Shown here one piece after another: positions 8,987 to 17,996 of a DNA stretch of 64,000 bases (its first letter is position 1; each line of letters begins with the position of its first letter). The stretch is from Halobacteriales archaeon QS_4_69_31 (GTDB lineage Archaea; Halobacteriota; Halobacteria; Halobacteriales; Haloarculaceae), in contig PXRP01000001.1 of NCBI GenBank assembly GCA_003021655.1, positions 1 through 64,000 on the forward strand, in the 5' to 3' direction. A program made the translations under genes and the position numbers. The notes below the pieces were generated by a model that did not search any database, was not told the origin of the DNA, and worked only from the letters and a program-made list of their open reading frames with translations.

Positions 8987-9634
8987 ATGTTCGTCCTCGT
9001 CAATCTGAAGGCCTACCCGTGTGACCCCACAGAGGTCGCACGCGCGGCCAGGGACGTAAACGACGACTCGAGCGCCACCATCGCGGTGGCGCCCCAGGCC
9101 GCACACCTCGCGGCCGTCGCCGACACCGGCGTCGAGACCTGGGCCCAGCACGTCTCGCCCGTCGAACACGGCAGCCACACCGGGAGCACCCTCGCGGAGG
9201 CGGCCGCCGACGCCGGCGCCGTCGGGACGCTGCTCAACCACTCCGAGAACCGGCTCAAACTCGCCGACATCGACGCCAGCCTCGACGCCGCCGACCGGGC
9301 GGGGCTGGACGCCGTCGTCTGTGCGAACAACGCCGAACAGGTCCGCGCCTCGGCGGCGCTGGGCCCCGACGCCGTGGCCGTCGAACCCCCGGAACTGATA
9401 GGCACCGGGACGCCCGTCAGCAGGGCCGACCCGGACATCGTCACCGACGCCGTCGCGGCCGCGCGCTCGGTCGACGGGGACGTCGAGGTGTACTGCGGCG
9501 CAGGGATCTCGACCGGCGAGGACGTCGTCGCGGGCGCCGAACTCGGGGCTAGCGGCGTCCTGCTGGCGAGCGGCGTCGCGAAGGCCGACGACCCGCGCGC
9601 GGCCCTGGAGAACCTGGTCGAACCGCTGGACTGA
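8987..9634 (+). CDS. tpiA: Triosephosphate isomerase
   Basis: Interconverts dihydroxyacetone phosphate and glyceraldehyde 3-phosphate. At 215 residues it is the short archaeal TIM form. Catalytic residues are seen as K8 (VNLKAY), H85 (LLNHSENR) and E133 ([15 protein letters not shown], joined to the flexible loop). The phosphate-binding YCGAGIS and GVLLASGV segments are near the C-terminus. ATG 8987 follows an AT-rich patch (ACCTATTTTC) that could include the promoter. The product feeds the lower glycolytic steps, including the pyruvate kinase encoded later in this window. Confidence 0.95.
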   Translation: MFVLVNLKAYPCDPTEVARAARDVNDDSSATIAVAPQAAHLAAVADTGVETWAQHVSPVEHGSHTGSTLAEAAADAGAVGTLLNHSENRLKLADIDASLDAADRAGLDAVVCANNAEQVRASAALGPDAVAVEPPELIGTGTPVSRADPDIVTDAVAAARSVDGDVEVYCGAGISTGEDVVAGAELGASGVLLASGVAKADDPRAALENLVEPLD

Positions 9635-9639
9635 GCTGT

Positions 9640-11406
9640 TCAGTCCGAGCCGGCGGCCTCGCCCGCCGTCCCCGTCGAGAGCGCGCTCTCGACCTGTTCG
9701 ACGAACGGCCCCGCACTGTCGCGGCCCGTCTCCTCGCGGAGCAGGTCCGGCAGGCGGTAGTCGTAACGGCCGCGCCCGACGTGTTCGACCAGTCCGCGGA
9801 CTCTGAGTCGCCTGTTTCGCGCGTAGGCGGCCGTCCGGTCCTCGGACCCGCCCGCCGAGAAGAGCGCGTCCATCGGCGTCCCCGGTCCGTGGTCCCGGTA
9901 GTACCGGAGCATCCCCCGGGTCACCGCGTCCAGGTCCCGGACGTCGTCCGCCAGCGACCGCGCGAACGCGGCCGCCCCCTCGATGTCCCGGGATACCGTC
10001 GCGGTTCCGGCCGCGAAGGCGTCGGTCGCCCGGTCGCCCAGCGGGTTCTCCTCCACGCCGAACCCGCGGGTCACCGACCCCGTCGCCGTCCCGCCGTCGG
10101 TCGCGCTCTCGGCGGCCGGGGTCATCCCCTCCGACTCGGCGGCGTCGTCGCCGAACGCGCCGGCCATCCCGAAGAAGTCGTCGCCGCCACTGTCCGGCTC
10201 GCCGGTCGCCGGTTCGGCGTCCTCGCCCGGCCACGTCATCGTCGCGTCGCCGTAGGAGTCGTCCTCGCGCGCGGCCTCGTCGGACCCACCAGTCGACGCG
10301 GTCTCGGACTGCCGTCGCTGGGACATCCGTTCCTGTTCGGTCCGGCCGGGGTTGGCACCGCGGACGTGTTCGACGAGCGCCCGGGTGAACTGGTCGGCCA
10401 TCCGTTGCATGTCCCGTGCGTCCTGGAGTTCCGTCTCCAGTTCGGCGATGCGGGAGTTCTTCTCGTCGAGTTCCTCCCGGAGTTCGGCGATGCGGTCGTC
10501 GCGCTGTTCTTTCTGTTCGCTTATCGAGGCCAGTTCCGAGACGAGGTCGTCGCTGACCGACTTGAGTTCCGGCCGCTCGAAGTCGTCCAGTCCGGGCGTC
10601 GCGCCCGCGTCGAAGGTCTTCTTGCGGTGGAACTGCACCCGCCGGACCGACTCCGACCAGTCGGTCATCAGGAACGCCTCGCCGTCGCCCAGGTCCTCGA
10701 CGGCGCCGGCGTAGTTCGCGTCGAGGACGCGGCTCACCACCTTGGTGTCGTTGTTCCAGGTCAGGCGGTGCCAGACCAGCCAGTCACACTGCGTGATGAA
10801 GTCCTTCTTGACGTCGGCGGGCCGCTGGCTGATGCCCACGACGCCCAGCCCGTGTTTGCGCCCCCGCTTGCTGATCTTGACGAGCATCTTCCCGCATTCG
10901 CCGACGCTGCCCTTCTGGGGGATGTACTCGTGGCACTCCTCGACCAGCAGCAGGAACGGCTGTTTGAGTTTCTTTGCCTTGGCAAACAGCTGTCTGGAGA
11001 CCTCCGTGAGCAGTTCCCTGGCCTCCTCGTCGTCCAGAAACGAGGAGACGTCGAGGATGACCGGGACGTTCTGTTCGAGGGCCAGCGACGCGATCTTCTC
11101 GGCGTGTTCGACGGTCACCTGGATGTCACATTCGTCGTCGGCCCCGGCGTGGAGGATCTCGTACTCCTCCTTGAGGCCGTAGTACTCGCCGTCGATGTCG
11201 ACGATGAGCAGGCCGAAGCCGTTGTCGAGCAGGTTCTCCGCGACGACGCTGGCCGTGTTGGACTTGCCGGACCCGGACTTGCCCGTGATGAATCCCCGCC
11301 CCGTGAGCAGTTCGACCACAGGGAGGTCCACCGGTGCCCCCGGCTCGCCGCTCCCGCAGGGCCCCTCGCTGACCTCCGCGACGGTGATCGACTCCGTCTC
11401 CTTCAT
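9640..11406 (-). CDS. HerA-like DUF87 ATPase with C-terminal winged-helix-like region
   Basis: P-loop ATPase of the HerA/FtsK superfamily, 588 residues. The Walker A motif ITGKSGSGKSN is at about 41-50, and LLLVEECHEYIP looks like Walker B. The SKRGRKHGLGVVGISQRPADV segment is the conserved sensor/arginine region of helicase-like HerA relatives. A coiled coil follows (about 290-335), then a long Asp/Gly/Ser-rich linker and a C-terminal region (RGMLRYYRDHGPGTPMDALF to the end) that looks like a winged helix. No nurA nuclease is adjacent, so it is probably a paralogue rather than the recombination HerA. It converges with tpiA. Confidence 0.85.
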   Translation of the reverse strand: MKETESITVAEVSEGPCGSGEPGAPVDLPVVELLTGRGFITGKSGSGKSNTASVVAENLLDNGFGLLIVDIDGEYYGLKEEYEILHAGADDECDIQVTVEHAEKIASLALEQNVPVILDVSSFLDDEEARELLTEVSRQLFAKAKKLKQPFLLLVEECHEYIPQKGSVGECGKMLVKISKRGRKHGLGVVGISQRPADVKKDFITQCDWLVWHRLTWNNDTKVVSRVLDANYAGAVEDLGDGEAFLMTDWSESVRRVQFHRKKTFDAGATPGLDDFERPELKSVSDDLVSELASISEQKEQRDDRIAELREELDEKNSRIAELETELQDARDMQRMADQFTRALVEHVRGANPGRTEQERMSQRRQSETASTGGSDEAAREDDSYGDATMTWPGEDAEPATGEPDSGGDDFFGMAGAFGDDAAESEGMTPAAESATDGGTATGSVTRGFGVEENPLGDRATDAFAAGTATVSRDIEGAAAFARSLADDVRDLDAVTRGMLRYYRDHGPGTPMDALFSAGGSEDRTAAYARNRRLRVRGLVEHVGRGRYDYRLPDLLREETGRDSAGPFVEQVESALSTGTAGEAAGSD

Positions 11407-11619
11407 ACCCGAACCACTCGTCGGAACCGGCTTAAGGCCCCGTCAGACCACCGTCTGACGCGACCGGCCCCCGGTCTTCGACGTGGTCTCAGCGAGCGTC
11501 GACGCGGTTCCCGGTGCTGGTCTCACCGGGTCGGGCGAACGTGTACGCGGCCGCGAGAGAGACGTGAACCGATTTAAGAGAGGCCGTCCTACACGCTCTC
11601 AGGGTCGGCCCGGGAGACA

Positions 11620-11967
11620 ATGGCACGCTACGAAACGACCGTCGAGGACGGAACGGTACACGTCGGGTCGCCCGAGGGCCGCCTCCGGGTGGGTGAGCTC
11701 CCGGTCATCCTCGATGCCGTCGGTGGTCCGTCCTGGACGATCACCTACTCCGAGGCCGAGCGCGAGCGCCACCCCACGATGGACACCTCCGACGAGGGGC
11801 TCACCGTGGACGTGGTCGACATGATGCACACGATGACCTTCAGCGAGCGGTTCGTCGAGACGATGGCCGCCCACCCCACCGAGACGCCGCCGGAGGACGA
11901 CCTCTCGCCGCGGACGGGACTGTTCGTCGGCAAACTCCTGGAGAACCTCGAAAACGGGGTCGAGTGA
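11620..11967 (+). CDS. Conserved haloarchaeal protein of unknown function
   Basis: A 115-residue acidic soluble protein (MARYETTVEDGTVHVG). The composition, GC-rich codon use and clean ATG start indicate a real gene. I recognise no domain with a known role; the overall look is of a small haloarchaeal-only family. There is no signal peptide, metal motif or membrane segment. It converges on the XPB-like helicase gene, with one base between the stop codons. Confidence 0.7.
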   Translation: MARYETTVEDGTVHVGSPEGRLRVGELPVILDAVGGPSWTITYSEAERERHPTMDTSDEGLTVDVVDMMHTMTFSERFVETMAAHPTETPPEDDLSPRTGLFVGKLLENLENGVE

Positions 11968-11968
11968 G

Positions 11969-13780
11969 CTACTCGTCGCTGACGGTCACCTCCCGGACCT
12001 GGACGCCTTTCCCGGCGAGGTGACGCATCTGCTGGCGGACGAACTCCTCTTCGCGCGTGCCACGGGTCGCGAGCACGTACATCAGCGCGCGGCCGGCGGG
12101 TCGCATCGTCCGGCCGGCGCGCTGGGTCCCCTGGCGGCGTGACCCGCCCAGTCCCGAGGCGACGACCGCCACCTCCGCGTCGGGCAGGTCGATCCCCTCG
12201 TCGCCGACCCTGGAGACCACAAGGCCCGTGACAGCCCCGTCGCGGAACTGCTGGAAGTATCGCTCGCGCTCGTGGTGTGGCGTCTCGCCGCTGACGAAGG
12301 GCGCCTCCAGCGCCTCCGCGACCGCCTCGCCCTGGTCGAGGTAGTCGACGAACACCAGCGCCTTCTGTGTCGGGTGTCCCGCGAGGATCCGTTCTATCTC
12401 TGGGACCTTCGCGGGGTTGGTCGCGGCCAGTTGGCGGCGCCCGTGGCCCTCGCTGCCGACGTACTCGTCGCGCGCGTCGTCGTCCCAGCCGACGTACCGG
12501 ATCTCGACGCGGGGTTCCGCGACGAACCCCTCGTCGAACAGCGCGTCCCAGTCGGTGCCGATCGGCGGGCCGATGAGCGTGAATATTTCCTCCTCGCGGT
12601 CGTCTTCCCTGAGCGGCGTCGCCGACAGTCCCAGCCTGTGGCGCGTCTGGAGGTCCGTGCTCCGCCGGTAGATGTCGCTGGGGACGTGCTGGACCTCGTC
12701 GTAGACGATGAGCCCCCACTCCCGGTCGTCGAACAGGTGCCTGTGGCGCGCCATCCCCGCCGTCTGGTAGGTGGCGATGGTGACCGGCCGGACCGTCTTC
12801 TCGCCGCCGTGGTACTCTCCGACTTCGGCCTCCGTGAGGGTGGTGTGAGCGAGTATCTCGTCGCGCCACTGCCGGACCAGTTCCCGGCTGGGCACCAGGA
12901 TCAGCGTCTCGCCGCCGACCCGCGAGAGGATGCCCAGCGCGGCGACCGTCTTGCCGCTGCCCGGCGGGCCCACGAGCACGCCCGACTGCTGGTCCATGAA
13001 CCGCTGGACCCAGTCGTGCTGGTAGGGGCGCAACTCCGGTGTCAGGTCCACGTTCAGCTGTGCCCCCCGCTGTAGGTCACGCTCGTCCTGGACGGGGTAG
13101 CCGGCCTCGTAGAGCCGCCGTTTCACTTCCGCCGTCGCGTCCTCGGCGACCCAGCTCCCCGTCTCCGAGATGGCCGCCCGGAGCTGGTCGTCGTCGAGTT
13201 TCTGTCGCGCGACGTTGCCCATCAGGTCGGCGCTGGCCGCCTCCAGGACCGTGTAGCCCTCCTCGTGGGTCCGGAGGACGAACTGGTGGGCGCGGGTCCA
13301 CTGGTCTTCGATCCACGCTTCGAGCGCCGGCTCGCGCTCGGGGAGCACGTCCCGGACGGTCCCCAGGAGCTCCTGGACGTCGTCGTATGGTGCCTGCCAG
13401 ACGTCGGCCTCGGTCACCTCGTAGACGTACCCCTCGCGGCCGTTGGTGTCGACCAGGCGGGCGAACTGCGAGAGCTGTGCCCGCGTGAACTGGGCCGGCC
13501 GGTCGGCGACGACCTGGCGCCTGTCCGGGAAGACGACCAGCCGCTCGCGGGTGACGTACTCGCCCCAGCCGCCGGGGTACCAGACCACCGGGTCCTGCGA
13601 GACGTCCCGGCCCAGTACGTCACCCGAGCGTTCGAGGGTCGCCAGAAGCTCCTCGGCCGCCTCGCGCGAAACGTCGAGGTGTGTCGCCACCTCGTCGGTC
13701 GTCACGACCGCCGTTCCCGCGCGGTCGACGACTGCGTGGAACCGCTCTACGGGCCCTGTCTCGGCCTGATCCTCTGTCAC
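11969..13780 (-). CDS. XPB/Rad25-like superfamily 2 DNA helicase
   Basis: SF2 helicase related to archaeal XPB (Rad25), 603 residues, with a GTG start at 13780. An N-terminal wHTH-like and damage-recognition-like region of about 250 residues precedes the motor. Motor motifs are LRPYQHDWVQRF (Q-like), LVGPPGSGKTVA (motif I), the DEVQH box (motif II, where XPB usually has DEVHH), LGLSATPLR (motif III) and a C-terminal RecA fold with GDEGIDLPDAEV and QRAGRTMRP (motifs V/VI). A TATA-like sequence at 13850-13858 lies about 70 bases upstream. The likely role is in repair or transcription-linked DNA opening. Confidence 0.88.
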   Translation of the reverse strand: MTEDQAETGPVERFHAVVDRAGTAVVTTDEVATHLDVSREAAEELLATLERSGDVLGRDVSQDPVVWYPGGWGEYVTRERLVVFPDRRQVVADRPAQFTRAQLSQFARLVDTNGREGYVYEVTEADVWQAPYDDVQELLGTVRDVLPEREPALEAWIEDQWTRAHQFVLRTHEEGYTVLEAASADLMGNVARQKLDDDQLRAAISETGSWVAEDATAEVKRRLYEAGYPVQDERDLQRGAQLNVDLTPELRPYQHDWVQRFMDQQSGVLVGPPGSGKTVAALGILSRVGGETLILVPSRELVRQWRDEILAHTTLTEAEVGEYHGGEKTVRPVTIATYQTAGMARHRHLFDDREWGLIVYDEVQHVPSDIYRRSTDLQTRHRLGLSATPLREDDREEEIFTLIGPPIGTDWDALFDEGFVAEPRVEIRYVGWDDDARDEYVGSEGHGRRQLAATNPAKVPEIERILAGHPTQKALVFVDYLDQGEAVAEALEAPFVSGETPHHERERYFQQFRDGAVTGLVVSRVGDEGIDLPDAEVAVVASGLGGSRRQGTQRAGRTMRPAGRALMYVLATRGTREEEFVRQQMRHLAGKGVQVREVTVSDE

Positions 13781-14128
13781 AGCTCCTCGTTGGGCGCTGG
13801 CGGGTATGGGCCTTTCGCTACGACCGACGCTACCTCTAACTCAAGAATGATATAAATACGTTTTACAATTCTCGAACGTAACTATGCGGCCCCAGAACGC
13901 GAGACGTGCTTTCGAACGCTTTTGAGGCGTTTCTGTCGGTATTTCGACCCCCAACGGGGAAATCGTTACTACATTTCATTCTATGATTGATACTGTTTCT
14001 TGCTGTATTTTAGCAGCTACGAGTTCAATTGAGACGGTTTCAGAGCGACGTGCGGGACATCCAGTCCTGATATAAAAAATCAGAACAAAATCGGGAAAGA
14101 TGAAGAGACAGTAACGAAGACGAGCGGG
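13781..14128. other. Gene-free AT-rich intergenic stretch
   Basis: About 350 bases between the XPB-like helicase start and the 3' end of the first IclR gene. It is markedly AT-richer than its surroundings. An ATATAAATA box at 13850-13858 reads as a TATA element for the leftward helicase gene. The rest (runs such as TTTTAGCAGC and TATAAAAAATC near 14070) may include the IclR terminator. No coding frame or structured RNA is recognised. Confidence 0.55.
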
Positions 14129-14893
14129 TCAGGAGTAGGTGACGTTGAGTTCGATGACGTTGGCAGTTTCGAGGACCCGCTGTGGGAGTTCCTCCTCGAA
14201 GCGGTCGCCCTCGAAGCGGTGGGAGGGGCCGGAGACGCTGATCGCGCCGAGGACGCGCGACCCGTTGCTGAGGACGGGCGCGGCGACACACCGTAGCCCG
14301 GGGAGGCGTTCCTCGTCGTCGAAGGCGACGCCGACGTCGCGGATCTGTTCGAGTTCTCCCATCAGCGACTCGCGGCCCGTGATCGTCTCGTCGGTGGTGC
14401 CCGACAGCCCCTGCTGGTCGATGACCTCGTCGACGCGTCGCTCGGGTAGGTGGGCCAGTATCGCCTTGCCCAGCGCCGTGCTGTGCAGCGGGGCGCGGTC
14501 ACCGACGTGTTCCTTGACGCGGACGGCCTCGTCGCCTCTGGTCCGGTAGAGGTAGGTCCCCATACCGTGTTCTTCCACGAGTAGGTTGCACAGCTCCCCC
14601 GTCTCTCGGGCCAGACGGTCGAGTTCCGGCCGAGCTATCTCGAAGATGTTGAGTCTGTTGCGTGCGTAAGCTCCGTGCTTCAGAAACCGGAGTCCGACGC
14701 GGTACTGTTCCCCCTCCTTGACGACGTACTCCTCCCGTTCGAGCGTGCTGAGGTAGTTGTGGACGGTGCTCTTGGGCAACCCGAGGTGCGACGATAGCTC
14801 CGTCACCCCGGCACCGTCCAGCTCCTGTAGCCCCCGAACCACGCGGAACGTACGCTCGACAGCATTGACTGTATTGTCTGTCGTCTGGGCCAT
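14129..14893 (-). CDS. IclR-family transcriptional regulator (first copy)
   Basis: 254 residues from ATG 14893 (MAQTTDNTVNAVERTF). The N-terminal winged helix (GVTELSSHLGLPKSTVHNYLSTLEREEYV) is followed by an IclR effector-binding domain (LHSTALGKAILAHLPE, LRCVAAPVL, GAISVSGPSHR). IclR proteins bind small organic acids and control catabolic genes; in Haloferax volcanii the IclR-type XacR controls pentose oxidation. The FAH-family dehydratase gene begins 52 bases upstream on the same strand, so the two may be co-transcribed. A second IclR gene lies at 24957-25718 and is clearly related. Confidence 0.9.
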   Translation of the reverse strand: MAQTTDNTVNAVERTFRVVRGLQELDGAGVTELSSHLGLPKSTVHNYLSTLEREEYVVKEGEQYRVGLRFLKHGAYARNRLNIFEIARPELDRLARETGELCNLLVEEHGMGTYLYRTRGDEAVRVKEHVGDRAPLHSTALGKAILAHLPERRVDEVIDQQGLSGTTDETITGRESLMGELEQIRDVGVAFDDEERLPGLRCVAAPVLSNGSRVLGAISVSGPSHRFEGDRFEEELPQRVLETANVIELNVTYS

Positions 14894-14945
14894 ATTTCCC
14901 CTATTCCACCCGACTCTAATAATCGTTCCCATGCCGAAACAGGCG

Positions 14946-15806
14946 TTACACCGTGATGACGCCGTTGTGGAGGGTGCCGATGTCTTCGACGGTGACCTCG
15001 ATGGCGTCGCCGGGGCGGAGCGTGAACTCGGAGGAAGGGACGAGTGCCGTGCCGGTCAACAGGACCGTCGTCTCGGGGACCACGTTGTGACGCGTCAGGT
15101 ACGACGTGAGTTCCTCGCAGGTGCGCACCATCTCGGCAGTGCTCGTGCTGTCGCGGAAGACCACGTCGTCGTCCCGGCGGATCGTCATCGTCATCTCCAG
15201 GTCGTGGGGGTCCGGAACGTCGTCCACGGATGCCACGCACGGCCCGAGCGCACAGCAGCGGTCGTAGACCTTCGCCTGGGGGAGATACAGGGGGTTTGCT
15301 CCCTCGATCGACCGGCTGCTGACGTCGTTGCCCACGGTGTAGCCGACGATTTCGCCCTCGTGGAGGACGACCCCCAGTTCGGGTTCGGGGACGTCCCACT
15401 CCGAATCGCCCCGGATGCCGACAGCCTCGTCGGGGCCGACCGTCCTGCTCGGCGACGCTTTGAAGAACACCTCGGGACGGTCGCTCTCGTAGACATCGAT
15501 GTAGACGTCCGGTTTTCCGCTCTCCTCGCGACGGGCTTCCTCGCTGATCCGGTAGGTGACGCCGGCCGCCCAGACCTCTCCCGGTTCGACGGGCAACTCG
15601 ACGGTGGCCGCCGAGAGGTCGACCGTCTCGTCCTCGTCGAGGCGCTCGCGGGCGACATCGTCGACCGTCCGGCCCGTCTCCGACCGGATACGGTAGAGTT
15701 CGACGAGCGACGACGGTCCACCGTCGGCCGTCAGGTCGTAGGCGACGTCCCCGTCGCTGGCGACGAGTCGGGACTCGCCGCCGTCGCGAACTCGAAAGTA
15801 TCTCAT
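14946..15806 (-). CDS. FAH-family hydratase, probable 2-keto-3-deoxy pentonate dehydratase (XacE-like)
   Basis: 286-residue protein of the fumarylacetoacetate hydrolase superfamily. The metal-binding EPELGVVL and GNDVSSRSIEG segments are present, as is YDRCCALGPCV. Its closest functional parallels, from family knowledge, are the dehydratases that convert 2-keto-3-deoxy-xylonate/arabinonate to alpha-ketoglutarate semialdehyde (XacE/KdaD type). The match is in overall layout (WAAGVTY, FFKASPSRTVGP, LYLPQAKVYDRC), but other 2-keto acid hydratases share it. An IclR regulator follows in the same direction. A TATA-like GATATTTAAG at 15834-15843 lies about 30 bases before the ATG. Confidence 0.82.
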   Translation of the reverse strand: MRYFRVRDGGESRLVASDGDVAYDLTADGGPSSLVELYRIRSETGRTVDDVARERLDEDETVDLSAATVELPVEPGEVWAAGVTYRISEEARREESGKPDVYIDVYESDRPEVFFKASPSRTVGPDEAVGIRGDSEWDVPEPELGVVLHEGEIVGYTVGNDVSSRSIEGANPLYLPQAKVYDRCCALGPCVASVDDVPDPHDLEMTMTIRRDDDVVFRDSTSTAEMVRTCEELTSYLTRHNVVPETTVLLTGTALVPSSEFTLRPGDAIEVTVEDIGTLHNGVITV

Positions 15807-15833
15807 GCTGGGTGGTTCCTATCTGTGGGACAC

Positions 15834-15843
15834 GATATTTAAG
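15834..15843 (-). promoter_or_regulatory. TATA-like box for the FAH-family gene
   Basis: GATATTTAAG lies 28-37 bases upstream of the ATG at 15806, in an otherwise GC-rich spacer. Spacing and composition match a haloarchaeal TATA element for a leaderless or short-leader transcript. Confidence 0.55.
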
Positions 15844-15991
15844 AGTGCCGGAGCGACCACCCCTGGTTCCCGCCTTCCCCCTCCCATCGGGCGGTGCCGC
15901 TGGGCCCCCATCCCGTCTATCCCGTCCCGTCACTGGCGTCCGCTCGAACGTGTCGGTTCCGAGGGGGTCTCGCGACTGTGCTGACTAATAC

Positions 15992-16019
15992 AGAATGCTA
16001 TTCTATTCGAGAGAATTCT
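15992..16019. promoter_or_regulatory. Cluster of AGAAT/ATTCT half-sites
   Basis: AGAAT at 15992, ATTCT at 16000 and AGAATTCT at 16012-16019 form alternating inverted half-sites in the spacer upstream of the FAH-family gene. They could be an operator, for example for the neighbouring IclR protein. No direct evidence ties them to a protein. Confidence 0.35.
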
Positions 16020-16088
16020 TTCGCCGAAACGGGAAACAATCGTTCAGACAGCCTCTCCCGGGGGTCGCCCTCTCGAACTGTGAGCCGG

Positions 16089-16112
16089 GATTACACGCCT
16101 ACATCTGTAATC
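16089..16112. promoter_or_regulatory. Dyad operator-like site ATTACA-N10-TGTAAT (copy 1)
   Basis: GATTACA and TGTAATC form a perfect 7-base inverted repeat with a 10-base spacer. The same half-sites with the same spacing occur at 30140-30161; the spacers share CG at the start and TAC in the middle. It lies between the FAH-family gene and the small membrane protein gene. A dimeric regulator site is the simplest reading. Confidence 0.5.
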
Positions 16113-16287
16113 GGGAGGGGAAGCGAGCCACGTCCGCTGCCGTCTGCAAAACGTTGTTCTTCAGAAAGAAACAGATTCTATATATACAGAACACCTTCGG
16201 CATCTTAGAGAATGCGGAGCGGTCCGAGAGAGCGTGCAACTCGGACCGGAGCGCCATAATTATCACGTGAGGCTGCCAGATACGGGT

Positions 16288-16611
16288 ATGGAAATCGAAG
16301 CGGAAGACGTCACGGTGTTCGTCTACACGGTCGGCGTCATGGTATCGGGGCTGTGGGTCGGCAGTCCGGAGCCGGCCATCACGCCGGGCGCGGCGGCCAT
16401 CGGGGCCATCGCGGCCGTGGGCTGGACCGCCTACTTCAACTGGCGGGTGAAGCCACAGCTCCGCGACGACGACGAACCGGACGACGGAGACCCCGACGCT
16501 GAAAGACCGGAAGACGGCGACCTCGACCCGGGAAGCCCTGAGAACGGCGACCCCGACGTCGAGAGCCGCGACGACGGCGACGGTCACGCCGGCGAGGAGC
16601 CGGCCGGCTAG
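16288..16611 (+). CDS. Small membrane protein with acidic tail, unknown function
   Basis: 107 residues from ATG 16288 ([16 protein letters not shown]). Two hydrophobic segments ([16 protein letters not shown] and [16 protein letters not shown]) are followed by a hydrophilic tail rich in Asp, Glu, Gly and Pro with repeated ENGD/EDGD elements. No family is recognised. Its 3' end overlaps the convergent ThuA-like gene by 4 bases. The acidic repetitive tail is probably cytoplasmic or surface-exposed and unstructured. Confidence 0.6.
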   Translation: MEIEAEDVTVFVYTVGVMVSGLWVGSPEPAITPGAAAIGAIAAVGWTAYFNWRVKPQLRDDDEPDDGDPDAERPEDGDLDPGSPENGDPDVESRDDGDGHAGEEPAG

Positions 16612-17357
16612 TGGACGGTCCGGTCGTCGTCGGTCTCTATCTGTTCTCTCGGGTCGGTGTTCCCGCCGGTCGAACTCGCCATGTCGTCGACGGGCGCGGC
16701 CCACTCGACGGCGTTCGCGATGACGCGCTGGATCTCCTCGTCGTGGTAGACCGGATACGTCTCGTGGCCGGGACGGAAGTAGAATACCTTCCCGTTCCCG
16801 CGCCTGTAACAGCAGCCTGACCGGAACACCTCGCCGCCCTCGAACCAGGAGTTGAACACGAGCGTCTCGGGCTGGGGGACGTCGAAGCGTTCGCCGTACA
16901 TCTCGGCTTCCTCCAGTTCGATGCACTCGTCGATACCGGCGGCGACCGGGTGGCTCGGTTCGACGACCCAGAGGCGCTCTCGCTCGGCGGCCTCCCGCCA
17001 CTTGAGGCGACAGGTCGTCCCCATCAGCGAGCGGAACACCTTCGAAAAGTGCCCGGAGTGCAAGACGACCAGCCCCATCCCGTCGAGGACGTGCGAGGTC
17101 ACGCGCTCGACGACCTCGTCGGCGACCTCGTCGTGAGCGGCGTGGCCCCACCAGGTCAACACGTCGGTCTCGTCGAGTACCGCGGGCGGCAGGCCGTGTT
17201 CGGGTTCCTCGAGCGTCGCGGTCCGGGTCTCGAAACCGCGTCGCTCCAGCGCGGTCGCGAGCGTCTCGTGGATACCGTCCGGGTAGACGTCCGCGACGAT
17301 GTCGCTCTCGCGTTCGTGGACGTACTCGTTCCACACCGTGACGCTTGTCTCTGTCAT
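16608..17357 (-). CDS. ThuA-like trehalose-utilisation domain protein
   Basis: 249 residues, matching the ThuA/class I glutamine-amidotransferase-like fold in carbohydrate-utilisation operons. Visible features are [10 protein letters not shown] at the start, [25 protein letters not shown], the [12 protein letters not shown] motif, and [14 protein letters not shown] near the end. In other organisms ThuA proteins act in trehalose or other disaccharide catabolism; the exact reaction is unknown for most. Its position beside sugar-acid genes supports a carbohydrate role. Confidence 0.82.
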   Translation of the reverse strand: MTETSVTVWNEYVHERESDIVADVYPDGIHETLATALERRGFETRTATLEEPEHGLPPAVLDETDVLTWWGHAAHDEVADEVVERVTSHVLDGMGLVVLHSGHFSKVFRSLMGTTCRLKWREAAERERLWVVEPSHPVAAGIDECIELEEAEMYGERFDVPQPETLVFNSWFEGGEVFRSGCCYRRGNGKVFYFRPGHETYPVYHDEEIQRVIANAVEWAAPVDDMASSTGGNTDPREQIETDDDRTVH

Positions 17358-17996
17358 GGATGGCCCGTCGACCCCCGGGTCAAAGCGCGTTCGTCAACCG
17401 GCAACATTCGAGGGCCGTAGTGACTCTCCCGCCCCCGGGTCCGGCAGTGCCACCCGGATCCCGGTCGCCGCAACTGTCGACTCGCATGCGAGACCCCCCG
17501 TAGACGCCTGCGTTGGACGCACATCCAGTGACCGCCGTGTTTCTGACCGTCACCGGTCGGTCGCCATCGCGGGCGAGTGCTCCAGCGCGGCATCGGTCAC
17601 TCGAAGCCGAACAAGTCAGTCACCGAAATAGTATTCGAGGGGATCATTTCGGACCCGACACGAGCTTCCAGACCTGACGTGAACCTCACGCGCGGTCGTT
17701 CCCGACCACGCGACGAACCGTAATTCCCTACCGGGACATCTCCCCTGTTGTGGTGCGCCCGCATGGTTTCGTTGCTGTTCACTGATCAGCCGGCTGTCGT
17801 CTCGGGGGCCGACCGCGGTCCGGGCCCTTCCAGAACGTTTCACCGGAGGCGAAATTTCACGGTCGTATTAGATCTCGTACAGTTCGGCAGACGGACCTTC
17901 GCCCGGTCGGGACGCGTCCGCTTTACGGTCCCGCTTCGCGTCCGCCCGTCGACCGCGATGGAATGATTTACGTGTAGCCACCGTAATTTCCCGGAC
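17358..17996. other. Long intergenic stretch before the thermosome gene
   Basis: 640 bases with no credible coding frame on either strand and no recognised RNA gene. The right end holds an ATGATTTACG element at 17963-17972, about 25-34 bases before the thermosome ATG. That is a suitable TATA position for a leaderless heat-inducible transcript. Confidence 0.5.

Larger units (their letters stand above)
15807..16287. other. Intergenic control region with several dyads
   Basis: 480 bases between the divergently transcribed FAH-family gene and the small membrane protein gene. No coding frame is credible. It contains the leftward TATA box at 15834-15843, a cluster of AGAAT/ATTCT half-sites at 15992-16019, a 22-base dyad ATTACA-N10-TGTAAT at 16090-16111, and an AT-rich TCTATATATACAG near 16177-16189 that can act as a TATA box for a rightward transcript. 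Confidence 0.6.

Noticed and set aside
8912-10234. Long open frame antisense to triosephosphate isomerase and the HerA-like gene
   Set aside because: Composition is that of a reverse-strand shadow (Arg/Gly/Val-rich) and it covers two confident genes.
17748-17966. 72-codon frame upstream of the thermosome
   Set aside because: Overlaps the expected promoter and lacks coding character.
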